Origin: Deltaproteobacteria bacterium
Lineage (GTDB): Bacteria; Desulfobacterota; Desulfobacteria; Desulfobacterales; JAHEIW01
NCBI GenBank assembly: GCA_024639185.1
Contig: JAHEIW010000003.1
Location: 44,247 to 108,246, forward strand
Reading direction: 5' to 3'
DNA: 64,000 nucleotides
Shown here one piece after another: positions 42,448 through 52,540 of this stretch. Below the pieces are notes generated by a model. It searched no databases. It worked only from the letters and a program-made list of their open reading frames with translations, and was not told the origin of the DNA. The position numbers and the translations under genes are program-made. The number at the start of each line of letters is the position of its first letter. Position 1 is the first letter of the stretch.

Positions 42448-43854
42448 TTAGAATATTAAATCGCTGTTGATGATCGTTCCTTGTTTGATGACGGCCGCTG
42501 CATTTTGTGTGTTCTTAATTGACACCAGACCCTGAATGACCACATCGCTTTCAAAAGACACATCACCTTCAATTTCGAGGGATTCACAGTCCACCAAAGA
42601 GGGCAGTCCTTCCTTAAAGCGCTGTTCGAGAAGATCAATTTTTCCATAAAATTTCGGGTCCAGTTTTATCTTGACGGTTTCCGGTTTGCCGGCCGATCTG
42701 CGCTCTGGGTTTAGGTGGAGTTGGTAATTATCTTCAAGGACATAGCAATCCGAGCGCAACGCCAGCAAATCATTGCAGGATTTGACAGGGAAAAATCGAG
42801 ATCGGGGCACCCTTACGGCGGTGGCGCCATCAAAAAGTGAAATAGCAGCGCCCATGGCGGTTTCAACCTGGTATACTGCCGGGCTGCTCTCATTTCTAAA
42901 ATCTACTGTTTTGGGATTAAGGATCATGGGCAGATGGAGGGTATGGTCCTTTTCAAACAACGTCGATAAAGCTTCCAGGTTAACCCAGATGTTATTGGTA
43001 TTGAAGAAACGGTAGCGGTTTATATCTCGGAATGCGTTAATTTCTTGCTGCGGGCATTGGGCGGCTTCACGCAAAATCAGACGACCGTTGCGGTGCCTGG
43101 CCAGATGTCCGCCCTTGATATCTGCCGGGGTTTTTTCAGCCACCTCCATCATGAACGGAAATTGGTGTTCGCCAAAATAGCCCAGCAATCCTGAGTCCAT
43201 CTGAGCGCCGAGATTATCCAGATTGTGAAAAAAGGCATACCGTATCCCGTCATTTTGTAGGCTGGCAAGCATGCCGGAAGTGTGAAGCGCGGTAAAGACA
43301 TCACCGTGCCCCGGTGGATTCCATTCCAATTCCGAATTCTGTGGCCATGCGGCCGGTCGCAGATCTTTTTGCAGAATCTTTGGAAACTTGTGCTGAATAA
43401 ACTGAAACGGTTGGCGGGTAGGTTTAATTTTGGATAAGGCTGCTTGGGTTGCCGCCTGGGTATTAAAACTGTTCATTAATGCCAGTTGAACCCCGCTGTG
43501 ATCAGCCTGTTGTAAAATGATTTCAAGAAAATTCATTCCGTTTTTGGCGTCTATCAAAGACTTGGGTCCGGTTAACCCCATGGTCGTTCCCAGCCCGCCG
43601 TTTAAAACGATTCTAACGCAATGCTGCAGCGCGCGCCGGCCGGCGGCAGCGTATTTTTCTAAACGATCAAAATCCTTAATATCCTGAAAATTTACCGGTT
43701 GAATCTCGCGATCGTATAGCAGGCCGGTCTCTCCGCTGAGCACCTGGTTGTAGTAATAGGCAAACGTATCGATAACCAGCGGCTGCAGCCCTTCGTTTTT
43801 CATTTTGGCGACAAAGGCGTGCAGATGGCCCTCAACCTCTCGATGCGTCATCAA
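42448..43854 (-). CDS. UTP--glucose-1-phosphate uridylyltransferase, UDPGP family
   Basis: IVLNGGLGTTMGLTGPKSLIDAKNGMNFLEII; NSFNTQAAT; VDCESLEIEGDVSFESDVVIQG. Confidence 0.9.
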   Translation of the reverse strand: MMTHREVEGHLHAFVAKMKNEGLQPLVIDTFAYYYNQVLSGETGLLYDREIQPVNFQDIKDFDRLEKYAAAGRRALQHCVRIVLNGGLGTTMGLTGPKSLIDAKNGMNFLEIILQQADHSGVQLALMNSFNTQAATQAALSKIKPTRQPFQFIQHKFPKILQKDLRPAAWPQNSELEWNPPGHGDVFTALHTSGMLASLQNDGIRYAFFHNLDNLGAQMDSGLLGYFGEHQFPFMMEVAEKTPADIKGGHLARHRNGRLILREAAQCPQQEINAFRDINRYRFFNTNNIWVNLEALSTLFEKDHTLHLPMILNPKTVDFRNESSPAVYQVETAMGAAISLFDGATAVRVPRSRFFPVKSCNDLLALRSDCYVLEDNYQLHLNPERRSAGKPETVKIKLDPKFYGKIDLLEQRFKEGLPSLVDCESLEIEGDVSFESDVVIQGLVSIKNTQNAAAVIKQGTIINSDLIF

Positions 43855-43871
43855 TGTCTCCTAAAGTTTTA

Positions 43872-43906
43872 ATCCGCAATTCAAAATCTGCAATCCGCAA
43901 TCAAGC
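43872..43906. repeat. Heptamer array ATCCGCA ATTCAAA ATCTGCA ATCCGCA ATCAAGC
   Basis: Strict 7-nt phase; reaches the ilvE stop codon. Confidence 0.8.
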
Positions 43907-44965
43907 GACAGCTACGATCCACCCCAGCGGATCTTCGGCCTTGCCGTACTGGATATCGGTGATGGCGCTGTAATATTTCCGGGCAACCGGGCCGACCTCT
44001 CCATCCGCAATGGTGAAGACGTTGTCACCGTATTTGATCTCGCCCACAGGTGAAATCACGGCGGCGGTTCCGGATCCGAAAACCTCTGTCAGTTTTCCGG
44101 AAGCATTGGCCTGCACTAATTCATCAATGCTGATCTTTCGCTCGGATACCTTGTCGCCCCAGTGTTTGGCCAGCCGGATCACCGAATCCCGGGTGATACC
44201 CGGCAAGATGCTGCCGTTTAATTCGGGGGTGACGATTTCGCCATCAATGACAAAAAAGATGTTCATGGAGCCGACTTCTTCAAGATATTTTTGCTCGACG
44301 CCATCGAGCCAAAGCACCTGCGCATAACCTTCTTTGTGGGCCTCTTCACCGGCCAGGATGCTGGCTGCGTAGTTGCCGGGCGTTTTGGCTTCACCCACCC
44401 CGCCGCGTACCGCCCGGACGTATTCATGGGTGACCAGAATTTTGACCGGATTGAAGCCCTCTGGATAATAGGCTCCCACCGGTGACAGAATAACAAAGTA
44501 CCGATAGTTAAATGAAGCACGCACACCGATATAAGGATCCGTGGCGATTAGCGTGGGCCTGATGTAAAGCGATGTTTCCGGCGCACCCGGGACCCAGTCT
44601 TTTTCCATCGTGAGAAGTTGTTTAAGAAATTCAAAGGCCAAAGCTTCGTCGATTTCCGGCATGCACAGCCTTCGGCAGGAGCGATTCAGGCGTTTGAAAT
44701 TTTCCTGGGGTCTGAACAGCTGGATGCTGCCCGATTCGGTTCGGTATGCCTTGAGTCCCTCAAAAGCACCCTGAGCATAATGCAAAAACATGGTAGACGG
44801 ATCCAATGCCATTGGGCCGTAGGGTTCGATACGAGCTGAGTGCCAGCCCTTATCCGGCGCGTAATCCATGATAAACATATAATCGGTGAATAGGGTCCCA
44901 AAACCCAGCTTGGATTCATCCGGTTTTTCTTTTAGCTGTGCTGATTCTGTCACGGTCACTTCCAT
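43901..44965 (-). CDS. ilvE: Branched-chain amino acid aminotransferase
   Basis: MFLHYAQGAFEGLKAYR, YIRPTLIATDPYIGVR, KTPGNYAASILAGEEA, EVGSMNIFFVIDGEIVTPELNGSILPGITRDS. Confidence 0.96.
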   Translation of the reverse strand: MEVTVTESAQLKEKPDESKLGFGTLFTDYMFIMDYAPDKGWHSARIEPYGPMALDPSTMFLHYAQGAFEGLKAYRTESGSIQLFRPQENFKRLNRSCRRLCMPEIDEALAFEFLKQLLTMEKDWVPGAPETSLYIRPTLIATDPYIGVRASFNYRYFVILSPVGAYYPEGFNPVKILVTHEYVRAVRGGVGEAKTPGNYAASILAGEEAHKEGYAQVLWLDGVEQKYLEEVGSMNIFFVIDGEIVTPELNGSILPGITRDSVIRLAKHWGDKVSERKISIDELVQANASGKLTEVFGSGTAAVISPVGEIKYGDNVFTIADGEVGPVARKYYSAITDIQYGKAEDPLGWIVAVA

Positions 44966-45085
44966 GGAAGCCTCCTTGGCGATTCAAAAATTTATCTGAT
45001 AACTCTTGAGCTTTATCTTCTAAATTTAATGGATATTATATATTCAACTGATAAATCAAGAAATAAGTTCTACTAGCAAAGGTTT

Positions 45086-45258
45086 AAGGTGTCCCGTCTT
45101 CGCTCTTGCGAGCTACGCCGCGGCAAGCAGGTGTCAGGCCTTCGGTGACCAGTTGAGGGCCGCTGTCATTTGGTAACCATTACGGTCTCAGGGCTTTCGT
45201 TGTTTTCGGATTTTGGTCTTATGTCTGCTGACACCCGACACCTGACACCTGACACCTT
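45086..45258. repeat. Dispersed repeat with (ACACCYG) heptamer array
   Basis: 45086-45137 is the reverse complement of a segment at 59914-59972; 45231-45258 ACACCCG ACACCTG ACACCTG ACACCTT. Confidence 0.85.
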
Positions 45259-45367
45259 ATGATTTGGGACAGCGTTTATTGACATCAAGCGTTACCTCGG
45301 ATATAACCGCCCATTTGGTTCTCGAATATAGCGACTGGCATTATCGCGATGACGGAAAGGAATTTAC

Positions 45368-46168
45368 ATGAGTGATACACAAAGAATGGCCAATGTCGAC
45401 CCGGTTCGGCTAGGCCCCAACAGTCAGTTTAAATTTAAATGTCACCCGGGCGTGGAATGTTTCACCGAATGCTGTCGGGATATTAATATCATCCTGACGC
45501 CCTATGATATCATCCAGCTTAAAAACAATTTGCAGCTGACCTCCGAGGAATTTTTAGCCATTTACACCGAGCCACAGATGCTGGAAAAAACAGGGCTGCC
45601 GGTGATTACGCTTAAGTTTATAGAAGATGAACAATCGGAATCGGAAAGTAAACTGTGTCCCTTTGTCAGAGAAAATGGTTGCCTGGTCTACGATAACCGG
45701 CCAACCACCTGTCGCTATTATCCGCTGGGAGTTGCCTCGCTGAGCCACAAGGAAGATGCTGATGGGGAAGAGTTTTATTTTTTCGTGCATGAGCCTCATT
45801 GTCTGGGATTCAAGGAAGAAAAACTCTGGACGGTAAAAGAATTCCGCAAAGATCAGGGAGTCGATATTCATGATCAAATCAACGCCGAGTGGACCGATTT
45901 GTTGGTGCGCAAGCGATCTTTCCCGCCCAACATGCAGTTGACCGAAAAGACCAAAAATATGTTTTTTCTGGTGAGCTACAATATCGATAAATTCCGCGAA
46001 TTTGTTTTTGAAAGTTCTTTCCTGGATCGCTATGAGGTTGAAGAATCAGCCCTTGACAAGATCAAGGATAACGAAATTGAACTGCTCAAATTTGGCTTGA
46101 CCTGGCTCAAATGGCTGCTGTTCAAGGAAGGTGATTTCAAACTGAAACCCGGAGTTACTGATAAATGA
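45368..46168 (+). CDS. YkgJ-family cysteine cluster protein
   Basis: CHPGVECFTECCRDINIILTPYDIIQLKNNL; CPFVRENGCLVYDNRPTTCRYYPLG. Confidence 0.87.
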   Translation: MSDTQRMANVDPVRLGPNSQFKFKCHPGVECFTECCRDINIILTPYDIIQLKNNLQLTSEEFLAIYTEPQMLEKTGLPVITLKFIEDEQSESESKLCPFVRENGCLVYDNRPTTCRYYPLGVASLSHKEDADGEEFYFFVHEPHCLGFKEEKLWTVKEFRKDQGVDIHDQINAEWTDLLVRKRSFPPNMQLTEKTKNMFFLVSYNIDKFREFVFESSFLDRYEVEESALDKIKDNEIELLKFGLTWLKWLLFKEGDFKLKPGVTDK

Positions 46169-46193
46169 TAAGTAATCTGTAAATTCAAAGCCA

Positions 46194-46362
46194 TCTCAAA
46201 ACCCCTTTTCCACGAGTTTGCGGCTTTTGTAAAGCGCTAAGCTCGCTGCGCTAAATTTTGAAAACTCGGGCAACAGCCCTCAGACAGTTCAAAATTTGGC
46301 GTTTCTCTTCGCTAAGCGCATTATAACAAAAGGCCGCAATATCAGTTCCAAAGAGGTTTTGA
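46194..46362. repeat. About 170-bp imperfect palindrome
   Basis: TCTCAAAACCCCTTTT...GCGGCTTTTGT..GCGCTAAGC / GCTAAGCGC..ACAAAAGGCCGC...AAAGAGGTTTTGAGA. Confidence 0.8.
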
Positions 46363-46387
46363 GACGTCTTCTTATGATTCGTTGAGC

Positions 46388-46421
46388 AAAAAAGCCGGGT
46401 TCATTTGAAACCGGCTTTTTA
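46388..46421. terminator. Rho-independent terminator
   Basis: AAAAAAGCCGGGTTCATTTGAAACCGGCTTTTTAT. Confidence 0.85.
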
Positions 46422-46440
46422 TTTAAGGTAAGTGTGCATT

Positions 46441-46574
46441 CAGAAATGAGGAATTTTTTCCAAGGTCAAGGAAAAATCAGATTTTATTCCGGAGGCATAC
46501 TTGAAGTATGTCGAGGATCCAAAACCTGATTAAGACACAGAGATTGGGGAAAATGGCCATTTATGAATGGGCAC
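46441..46574. repeat. Dispersed about 134-bp repeat, copy 1
   Basis: Reverse complement matches 57441-57572 along its length; conserved core GGAGGCATACTTGAAGTATGTCGAGGAT. Confidence 0.92.
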
Positions 46575-46575
46575 T

Positions 46576-47610
46576 TCAATATTCTTTGTAGGCTAACCCT
46601 TTCCAGAACTTCTCATTCTCCAGGCGCTCGTTGATATCCACGTTAAAAAATTCGGCCACCGGCGCCAGAATTTCAGGTGCGGTTGTTTGTACCTTGCGGA
46701 CGGCATCCAATACCGTTTGTAACGCGTTGGGCGTTAATTTGCCCAGCGGCTGGCGGCACATCCCCGACGGCATACCCAGAATGGACATCAGCGCTTTGTA
46801 GGCCAGCGGATTTCTGGCCCGGAAGGAGACCTCACCATAAGGTGTCTGCTCGGTAGTTTTAACCGTTACCAGATCGAAAAGAGGCTCCAGCTTCTGCATT
46901 AAAGTCTTGGCTTCTGAGGCGTTGTCTTCGCTAATTAATTGGACCATATGCGTAACGGCCTTGGGCGCCACATTGGATGCGACCGAGATCACGCCGGCGC
47001 CTTTGATTTGAGGATCCGTCATCATGGCATAGGTGATACCGTCATCGCCGGATAAAATCATAAAATCAGGCCCGCAGCATTTGCGGGTGAGCTGCATGTT
47101 ATCAAGGCTTCCGGTGGCTTCCTTTACCGTTCGGACGTTGGGGTATTCCTTGTACAACAGCGCCAGATCCGGTGGATACAATTGGGTGCCTGTGCGTCCC
47201 GGGATGACATACGGGATAATATCCAGATCCTTATAGGCCGCGGCGATCGGAGCAATGTACTCTTTGCGAATTTCAAGGGAGCTGGGCCCATTATAATATG
47301 GCTCCACCAGCAATATCGCATCCACCCCGACTTCAGCCGCATGCTGGGTTGCCGCCAGGGACTCGGTGGTATTGTTGCTACCGGTTCCGGCAATGCACAG
47401 GCACTTGCCCTTGGCCTTTTTAGCGATCGCTTCGGTCACTTTATTATGTTCATCCCAGCTGAGAACCGGGCTTTCCCCGGTGGTCCCAACTGCCAGAATG
47501 CCGGTGATGCCGTTTTGAATCTGAAAATCAGCCAGTTGTTCAAGGCCGTCATAGTCAACGGCATTGTTAATGAATGGTGTGATGATTGCGGTATAGCATC
47601 CTGCTTTCAT
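46576..47610 (-). CDS. DapA-family dihydrodipicolinate synthase/aldolase
   Basis: TAIITPFINNAVDYDGLEQLADFQIQNGITGILAVGTTGESPVLSWDEH; KEATGSLDNMQ; SGDDG. Confidence 0.88.
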   Translation of the reverse strand: MKAGCYTAIITPFINNAVDYDGLEQLADFQIQNGITGILAVGTTGESPVLSWDEHNKVTEAIAKKAKGKCLCIAGTGSNNTTESLAATQHAAEVGVDAILLVEPYYNGPSSLEIRKEYIAPIAAAYKDLDIIPYVIPGRTGTQLYPPDLALLYKEYPNVRTVKEATGSLDNMQLTRKCCGPDFMILSGDDGITYAMMTDPQIKGAGVISVASNVAPKAVTHMVQLISEDNASEAKTLMQKLEPLFDLVTVKTTEQTPYGEVSFRARNPLAYKALMSILGMPSGMCRQPLGKLTPNALQTVLDAVRKVQTTAPEILAPVAEFFNVDINERLENEKFWKGLAYKEY

Positions 47611-47830
47611 GATGGCCCCCTTATGGCAGAAACATCTTGTTTTATCCCTGTAAAGTCTTAGTATTAAGGGTATTCAAACGGTAGTTAAAAGCAAAATTGA
47701 TGTCAAGTAAAAAGATGATTACTATGCTGAGTGCTTGAAAAACACGCATGTTTCCTGTACAAGCCATTTCATTGTTTTGCTTAATTGAAATTGTTAACAA
47801 CCTCACAATCTGACAGAAGGAAACCGTACC

Positions 47831-48454
47831 ATGGCAAAAGCGAAAGACGCGGATGAATTTATTGCCCAGCAACGGCAGGCGATCGCTCAAAATCCGGAAT
47901 GCGGCAATTCCCATTACAATCTGGGTGTCGCCTTAATGGGCCAGAAAAAATATGATGAGGCCGAAAAACACCTCAATGAAGCCATTGAGAACAGTCCCAG
48001 CCTGGCTGAAGCTTATGTAGCGCTTGGCGGGATCGCATTACAACACGGCGATCTGGATGGCTGTTTGCGGCAAAACCAAACGGCCGTAAAAGCCAGACCC
48101 GGTTTTTCCGAGGGCTGGGGAAACATTGGTTTTATCCAACTTCAAAAAGGAAACCTCGACGAGGCCATCAAGGCCCTCCAAAAGGCAACCACCTTTAATT
48201 TCAGGTATGTACAGGCGTTTGCCAATCTGGCCAACGCCTATTTGCTGAAGGGCATGATCGACGAAAGTATTGAAACCAATCAGAAAGCCTTAGAATTGCA
48301 TCCTGATTTTGCACCGGCCCACAACAACCTGGCCATTGCCTATCTTGAAAAAGGAGAGACCAAAGCGGCCATCGAACATTGTGAGCGGGCAGTAGCGCTT
48401 GGATACGAGGTGCCGCCCGAAATATTGAAAGAGATTGAAAAACTCAAAAAATAA
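47831..48454 (+). CDS. TPR-repeat protein
   Basis: Several TPR units, e.g. HYNLGVALMGQKKYDEAEKHLNEAIENSP. Confidence 0.9.
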   Translation: MAKAKDADEFIAQQRQAIAQNPECGNSHYNLGVALMGQKKYDEAEKHLNEAIENSPSLAEAYVALGGIALQHGDLDGCLRQNQTAVKARPGFSEGWGNIGFIQLQKGNLDEAIKALQKATTFNFRYVQAFANLANAYLLKGMIDESIETNQKALELHPDFAPAHNNLAIAYLEKGETKAAIEHCERAVALGYEVPPEILKEIEKLKK

Positions 48455-48486
48455 GTAATCAAACCAACCCAACGAAGCATTTCTAA

Positions 48487-49665
48487 ATGCCCCTTTTCTC
48501 CTTTTTCACATCACACAGCAAAGATCCGGTCACCCCTTCCAGTCTGATCTGGCAGCAACCCATACCCCTTAGGCTTGATGGATTATTCAAACCAGATGAC
48601 ACCTCGGTGAATCATGCGGAATATTTTCAGTCCGCGCAGGCCTTTCTTGAGGCCCATTCCTATGATGTTATCACCCGGGCGACGTCTCAATCTCTTGGCC
48701 GCAAGGTGAACGTTCAGGACATCACAGAAATCAGAATTCACCTCGAAAAACACGGTGCTTATTATCATCCTGCGCGGGTGGAGACCCTTGTGGGTCAAAA
48801 ACAACTGTCTTTTGTTCTAAATGTGGCCCTATCTGAACCCGGTCGGCGTTTCATTGAGCGGGACTACCATTACCTCAGGCGCTTGAATGCCGAAACGCTG
48901 TTTCACTATCTACCACAGGTATATGGATGGGATCAGATGACCCTTTCGGGTGGATCGAAATTCGGACTGTTTTTGGGTGAATGGTTTGACGGCTACCATG
49001 AGTTTCACCTTGCACCGGATCCGGCTGACAAAGCGCTTAAAATAATCGTCTGGGATGAGCTTGGCGGAAGATTTTTTCTGAGCGCCGCGCAGATAAAAAC
49101 CCTGTATGTTCAGGCGGCAAAAATACTGACCTGCTATTATAATTTGCTGACCTTTGAGCAGATCCTGGCCTGGCACCACGCTGCCGGTGATTTCGTTGTC
49201 AAACTCCAAAATGATCAGCCCCATCTAAGACTCGTTACCGTCCGGCGATATGCAGCGATCTTTGAAAACAGTCGACAAGCACCCGCCGAAGCAAACGACC
49301 CCCGACAACTGTTGCAGGCCCTGCTGGTTTTCTTTTTAACCCTTTCGCTTCAGATGCGGCTGGATCGCTTGGAAGGCGTCGGTGATATGGTGTGGTCGGA
49401 AAAAGCTGTGGTTGACGCCACCTTAACCGGATTTTTAGAAGCCCTGTCGCTGAAACACGATGTCGACGTTTTGCCGGATTCTCCGCTGACCTGTTTTATG
49501 GCTTATCTTTCAGCGTGTCAGGCATCAGACCTGCTCGATCTGTCAACGGCCATCGTAAACCGCTTCAATCCCCGCATGCCGGAGCTGCCGCTTATCAAGA
49601 AAAATCTAAGCAAGCATATAGCGTCCCTTTACGAATCCATCCAAGAAATTTTAGCGATTTTCTAA
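48487..49665 (+). CDS. Uncharacterised 392-aa protein upstream of dsrAB
   Basis: Long ORF with RBS-less near start, same strand and close to TPR and dsr genes; no confident family. Confidence 0.75.
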   Translation: MPLFSFFTSHSKDPVTPSSLIWQQPIPLRLDGLFKPDDTSVNHAEYFQSAQAFLEAHSYDVITRATSQSLGRKVNVQDITEIRIHLEKHGAYYHPARVETLVGQKQLSFVLNVALSEPGRRFIERDYHYLRRLNAETLFHYLPQVYGWDQMTLSGGSKFGLFLGEWFDGYHEFHLAPDPADKALKIIVWDELGGRFFLSAAQIKTLYVQAAKILTCYYNLLTFEQILAWHHAAGDFVVKLQNDQPHLRLVTVRRYAAIFENSRQAPAEANDPRQLLQALLVFFLTLSLQMRLDRLEGVGDMVWSEKAVVDATLTGFLEALSLKHDVDVLPDSPLTCFMAYLSACQASDLLDLSTAIVNRFNPRMPELPLIKKNLSKHIASLYESIQEILAIF

Positions 49666-49723
49666 AGAAAAAACCGCAGTAGCCCACTCCGCTGAAATAG
49701 CTCCGGCTGCAATGGCCAAACCA

Positions 49724-49758
49724 AAATCTGAATTCCAAAATCTAAAATCTAAAATATG
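49724..49758. repeat. Heptamer array AAATCTG AATTCCA AAATCTA AAATCTA AAATATG
   Basis: Direct reading, 7-nt phase, upstream of dsr promoter. Confidence 0.85.
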
Positions 49759-49870
49759 AGTATCTTCCCCCACATAGCATATTTTTTCCTTATCCGGCCG
49801 CAAGATATAGTATCTTGGGCGCTATTTAGTGATTAATGTGTCTTAAATCCGCGCTAACGCTGCTTTTTTA

Positions 49871-49899
49871 TTGACAAGCCTTAAGATTAATTCTATATC
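49871..49899 (+). promoter_or_regulatory. Candidate sigma70-type promoter for dsrAB
   Basis: TTGACA - 17 nt - TATATC, about 150 nt upstream of dsrA. Confidence 0.55.
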
Positions 49900-50003
49900 A
49901 GGTCCTTTGATTATTTTATAAAAAAATCACTGAAAATATTTAAGATAAAGTCTGAAAAAACAGGTTGAGAGGAGGTGAACCCAGCGAATCCCGGGAGGGG
50001 AAG

Positions 50004-50054
50004 ATGATTCTTAATAGTTGCAGCGAAATTATTAACTTTAATGGAGGTAAATAA
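50004..50054 (+). other. Candidate dsrA leader uORF (MILNSCSEIINFNGGK)
   Basis: GGGAGGGG SD, 16 codons, stop TAA overlaps dsrA ATG by 1 nt (TAATG). Confidence 0.45.
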
Positions 50055-51367
50055 TGGCAAAACATAAAACCCCGTTGTTGGACCAGCTTGAAAGCGGGCC
50101 GTGGCCAAGCTTTGTTTCGGATTTGAAACAACAGGCCGAAGTCAGAGCTAAAAACAAGGAAAAAGTCGAATTTCAGATTCCGGAAGATGTTGTTGAAGAC
50201 CTTCTGGGCATATTGGAGCTTTCCTTCAAACACGGCCGAACCCATTGGAAACACGGCGGAATCGTCGGCGTTTTCGGCTATGGCGGTGGCGTTATCGGCC
50301 GCTATTGTGACCAGCCCGAACAGTTTTCGGGTGTGGCCCACTTCCATACCATGCGCGTAAATCAGCCGGGCGGTAAATTTTATACCGCTGAATACTTAAA
50401 ACAGCTCTGTGATTTGTGGGACTTCCGCGGCAGTGGTATTACCAACATGCACGGCTCCACCGGTGATATCATTTTTCTGGGCACCACCACCCCCCAGCTG
50501 GAAGAAATTTTCTACGAGATGACTCACAACTACAACCAGGACCTGGGCGGTTCGGGTTCTAATTTGCGGACCCCTTCGGACTGCATCGGTCAGGCGCGTT
50601 GTGAATATTCCTGTTACGACACCCAGGCGCTCTGCTATCATCTTACTCAGGAGTATCAGGATGAGCTGCACCGGCCGGCATTTCCCTATAAGTTCAAATT
50701 TAAATTTGATGGCTGTCCCAACTGCTGTGTGGCTTCGATCGCCCGCGCGGATATGTCGTTCATCGGGACCTGGAAAGATGACATCCGCATCGATCAGGAA
50801 GCCGTCCAGGCTTACGTTGGCGGCGAGATTGCGCCCAATGCCAACGACCACAGCGGTCGGGACTGGGGTGCCTTCGACATTCAGAAGGAAGTATGCGACC
50901 TTTGTCCCACCGAGTGCATGTGGATGGAAGGCGACAAACTGATGATCGAAAACAAGGAATGCAACCGCTGCATGCACTGCATCAACGTCATGCCACGGGC
51001 ACTGCGCATTGGAAAGGAGACCGGTCTTTCCATCCTGGTCGGCGCCAAGGCTCCGATTCTCGATGGTGCCCAGATGAGCTCGATGCTAGTGCCCTTCGTC
51101 AAGGCCGAAGAGCCCTATGATGAAATCAAGGAAGTCATTGAAGCGATCTGGGATTGGTGGATGGAAGAAGGCAAAAACCGCGAGCGGCTTGGTGAGTTGA
51201 TGAAGCGTCAGGGTTTCCAGAGACTGCTGGAAGCCACCGGCATTGCGCCCGATCCGCGCATGGTTAAGGAGCCTAGATCCAACCCGTACATCTTCTGGAA
51301 AGCAGACGAGGTGCCGGGCGGATTCGAACGTGACATCGACGAATTTAGAAAATATCATCAGAGATAG
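50054..51367 (+). CDS. dsrA: Dissimilatory sulfite reductase subunit alpha
   Basis: 437 aa; FKFDGCPNCCVASIARADMSFIGTWKDDIRID, CDLCPTECMWMEGDKLMIENKECNRCMHCINVMPRAL. Confidence 0.98.
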   Translation: MAKHKTPLLDQLESGPWPSFVSDLKQQAEVRAKNKEKVEFQIPEDVVEDLLGILELSFKHGRTHWKHGGIVGVFGYGGGVIGRYCDQPEQFSGVAHFHTMRVNQPGGKFYTAEYLKQLCDLWDFRGSGITNMHGSTGDIIFLGTTTPQLEEIFYEMTHNYNQDLGGSGSNLRTPSDCIGQARCEYSCYDTQALCYHLTQEYQDELHRPAFPYKFKFKFDGCPNCCVASIARADMSFIGTWKDDIRIDQEAVQAYVGGEIAPNANDHSGRDWGAFDIQKEVCDLCPTECMWMEGDKLMIENKECNRCMHCINVMPRALRIGKETGLSILVGAKAPILDGAQMSSMLVPFVKAEEPYDEIKEVIEAIWDWWMEEGKNRERLGELMKRQGFQRLLEATGIAPDPRMVKEPRSNPYIFWKADEVPGGFERDIDEFRKYHQR

Positions 51368-51379
51368 GGGGATAAGACC

Positions 51380-52525
51380 ATGGCATTTGTATCATCAGGT
51401 TACAATCCTGACAAACCGATGGAAAATCGAATTTCTGATATCGGTCCGAAAAAATACGACGAATTTTATCCGCCGGTGATTGCCAAAAACAAGGGCAAAT
51501 GGCTGTATCATGATGTCATCAAACCCGGCGTTTTGGTGCATGTGGCCGAATCCGGCGACAAAGTTTTTACGGTTCGTTGTGGGGGCGCTCGGCTGATGAG
51601 TACCACCCACATCCGTGAAATTTGCGAAATTGCGGAAAAACACTGCGGCGGCCACCTGCGGTTTACCACCCGCAACAACATCGAGTTTATGGTGGACGAG
51701 GAAAGCAAAGTCGATCCGCTGATCAAAGATCTTGAGAGCCGCAAGTTTGCCGGCGGCAGTTTCAAGTTCCCGGTGGGCGGAACCGGTACATCCATTACCA
51801 ACATCGTACACACCCAGGGCTGGATTCACTGCCACACGCCGGCCACCGATGCCTCCGGGCCGGTTAAGGCCACCATGGATGTGCTTTTTGATTATTTTAA
51901 AGAGCACAAACTGCCGGCCAAACTGCGCGTATCCCTGGCCTGTTGCCTGAACATGTGCGGTGCGGTGCATTGTTCCGATATTGCGATCCTGGGCTACCAT
52001 CGCAAACCGCCGATGCTGGATCATGAATATCTGGACAAGATGTGCGAGATCCCGCTGGCTATCGCCGCCTGCCCGACGGCCGCCATTAAACCGTCCAAGG
52101 TTGAGTTCGGCGGCGAAAAGGTCAACAGTGTGGCCGTCAAAGAAGAACGCTGCATGTTCTGCGGCAACTGTTACACCATGTGTCCCTCCATGCCCCTGGC
52201 CGACCAGGAAGGTGACGGTATCGTCATCATGGCGGGTGGCAAGGTGTCCAACCGCATCAGCACACCCAAGTTTTCCAAGGTGGTGGTGGCCTTTATCCCG
52301 AATGAACCGCCGCGCTGGCCGAAAACAACCGACGTCATCAAAAACATGGTGCAGGCCTATGAGAAAGGCGCCAACAAATACGAGCGTCTGGGCGAATGGG
52401 CCGAGCGGATTGGTTGGGAAAGATTCTTTGAACAATGCGAACTGGAATTTACCCACCATCTGATCGATGATTTCCGTGATCCGGCTTACTATACATGGCG
52501 CCAGACCACGCAATTCAAGTTTTAG
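51380..52525 (+). CDS. dsrB: Dissimilatory sulfite reductase subunit beta
   Basis: 381 aa; [57 protein letters not shown]. Confidence 0.98.
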   Translation: MAFVSSGYNPDKPMENRISDIGPKKYDEFYPPVIAKNKGKWLYHDVIKPGVLVHVAESGDKVFTVRCGGARLMSTTHIREICEIAEKHCGGHLRFTTRNNIEFMVDEESKVDPLIKDLESRKFAGGSFKFPVGGTGTSITNIVHTQGWIHCHTPATDASGPVKATMDVLFDYFKEHKLPAKLRVSLACCLNMCGAVHCSDIAILGYHRKPPMLDHEYLDKMCEIPLAIAACPTAAIKPSKVEFGGEKVNSVAVKEERCMFCGNCYTMCPSMPLADQEGDGIVIMAGGKVSNRISTPKFSKVVVAFIPNEPPRWPKTTDVIKNMVQAYEKGANKYERLGEWAERIGWERFFEQCELEFTHHLIDDFRDPAYYTWRQTTQFKF

Positions 52526-52540
52526 GCACAAAATCAAACC

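Noticed and set aside
45231-45258. Possible CRISPR repeat fragment
   Set aside because: 7-nt direct units without spacers; no cas genes in window
49661-50053. tRNA or riboswitch in the dsrA leader
   Set aside because: No cloverleaf or known aptamer motif seen by eye; would need Infernal/tRNAscan to be sure
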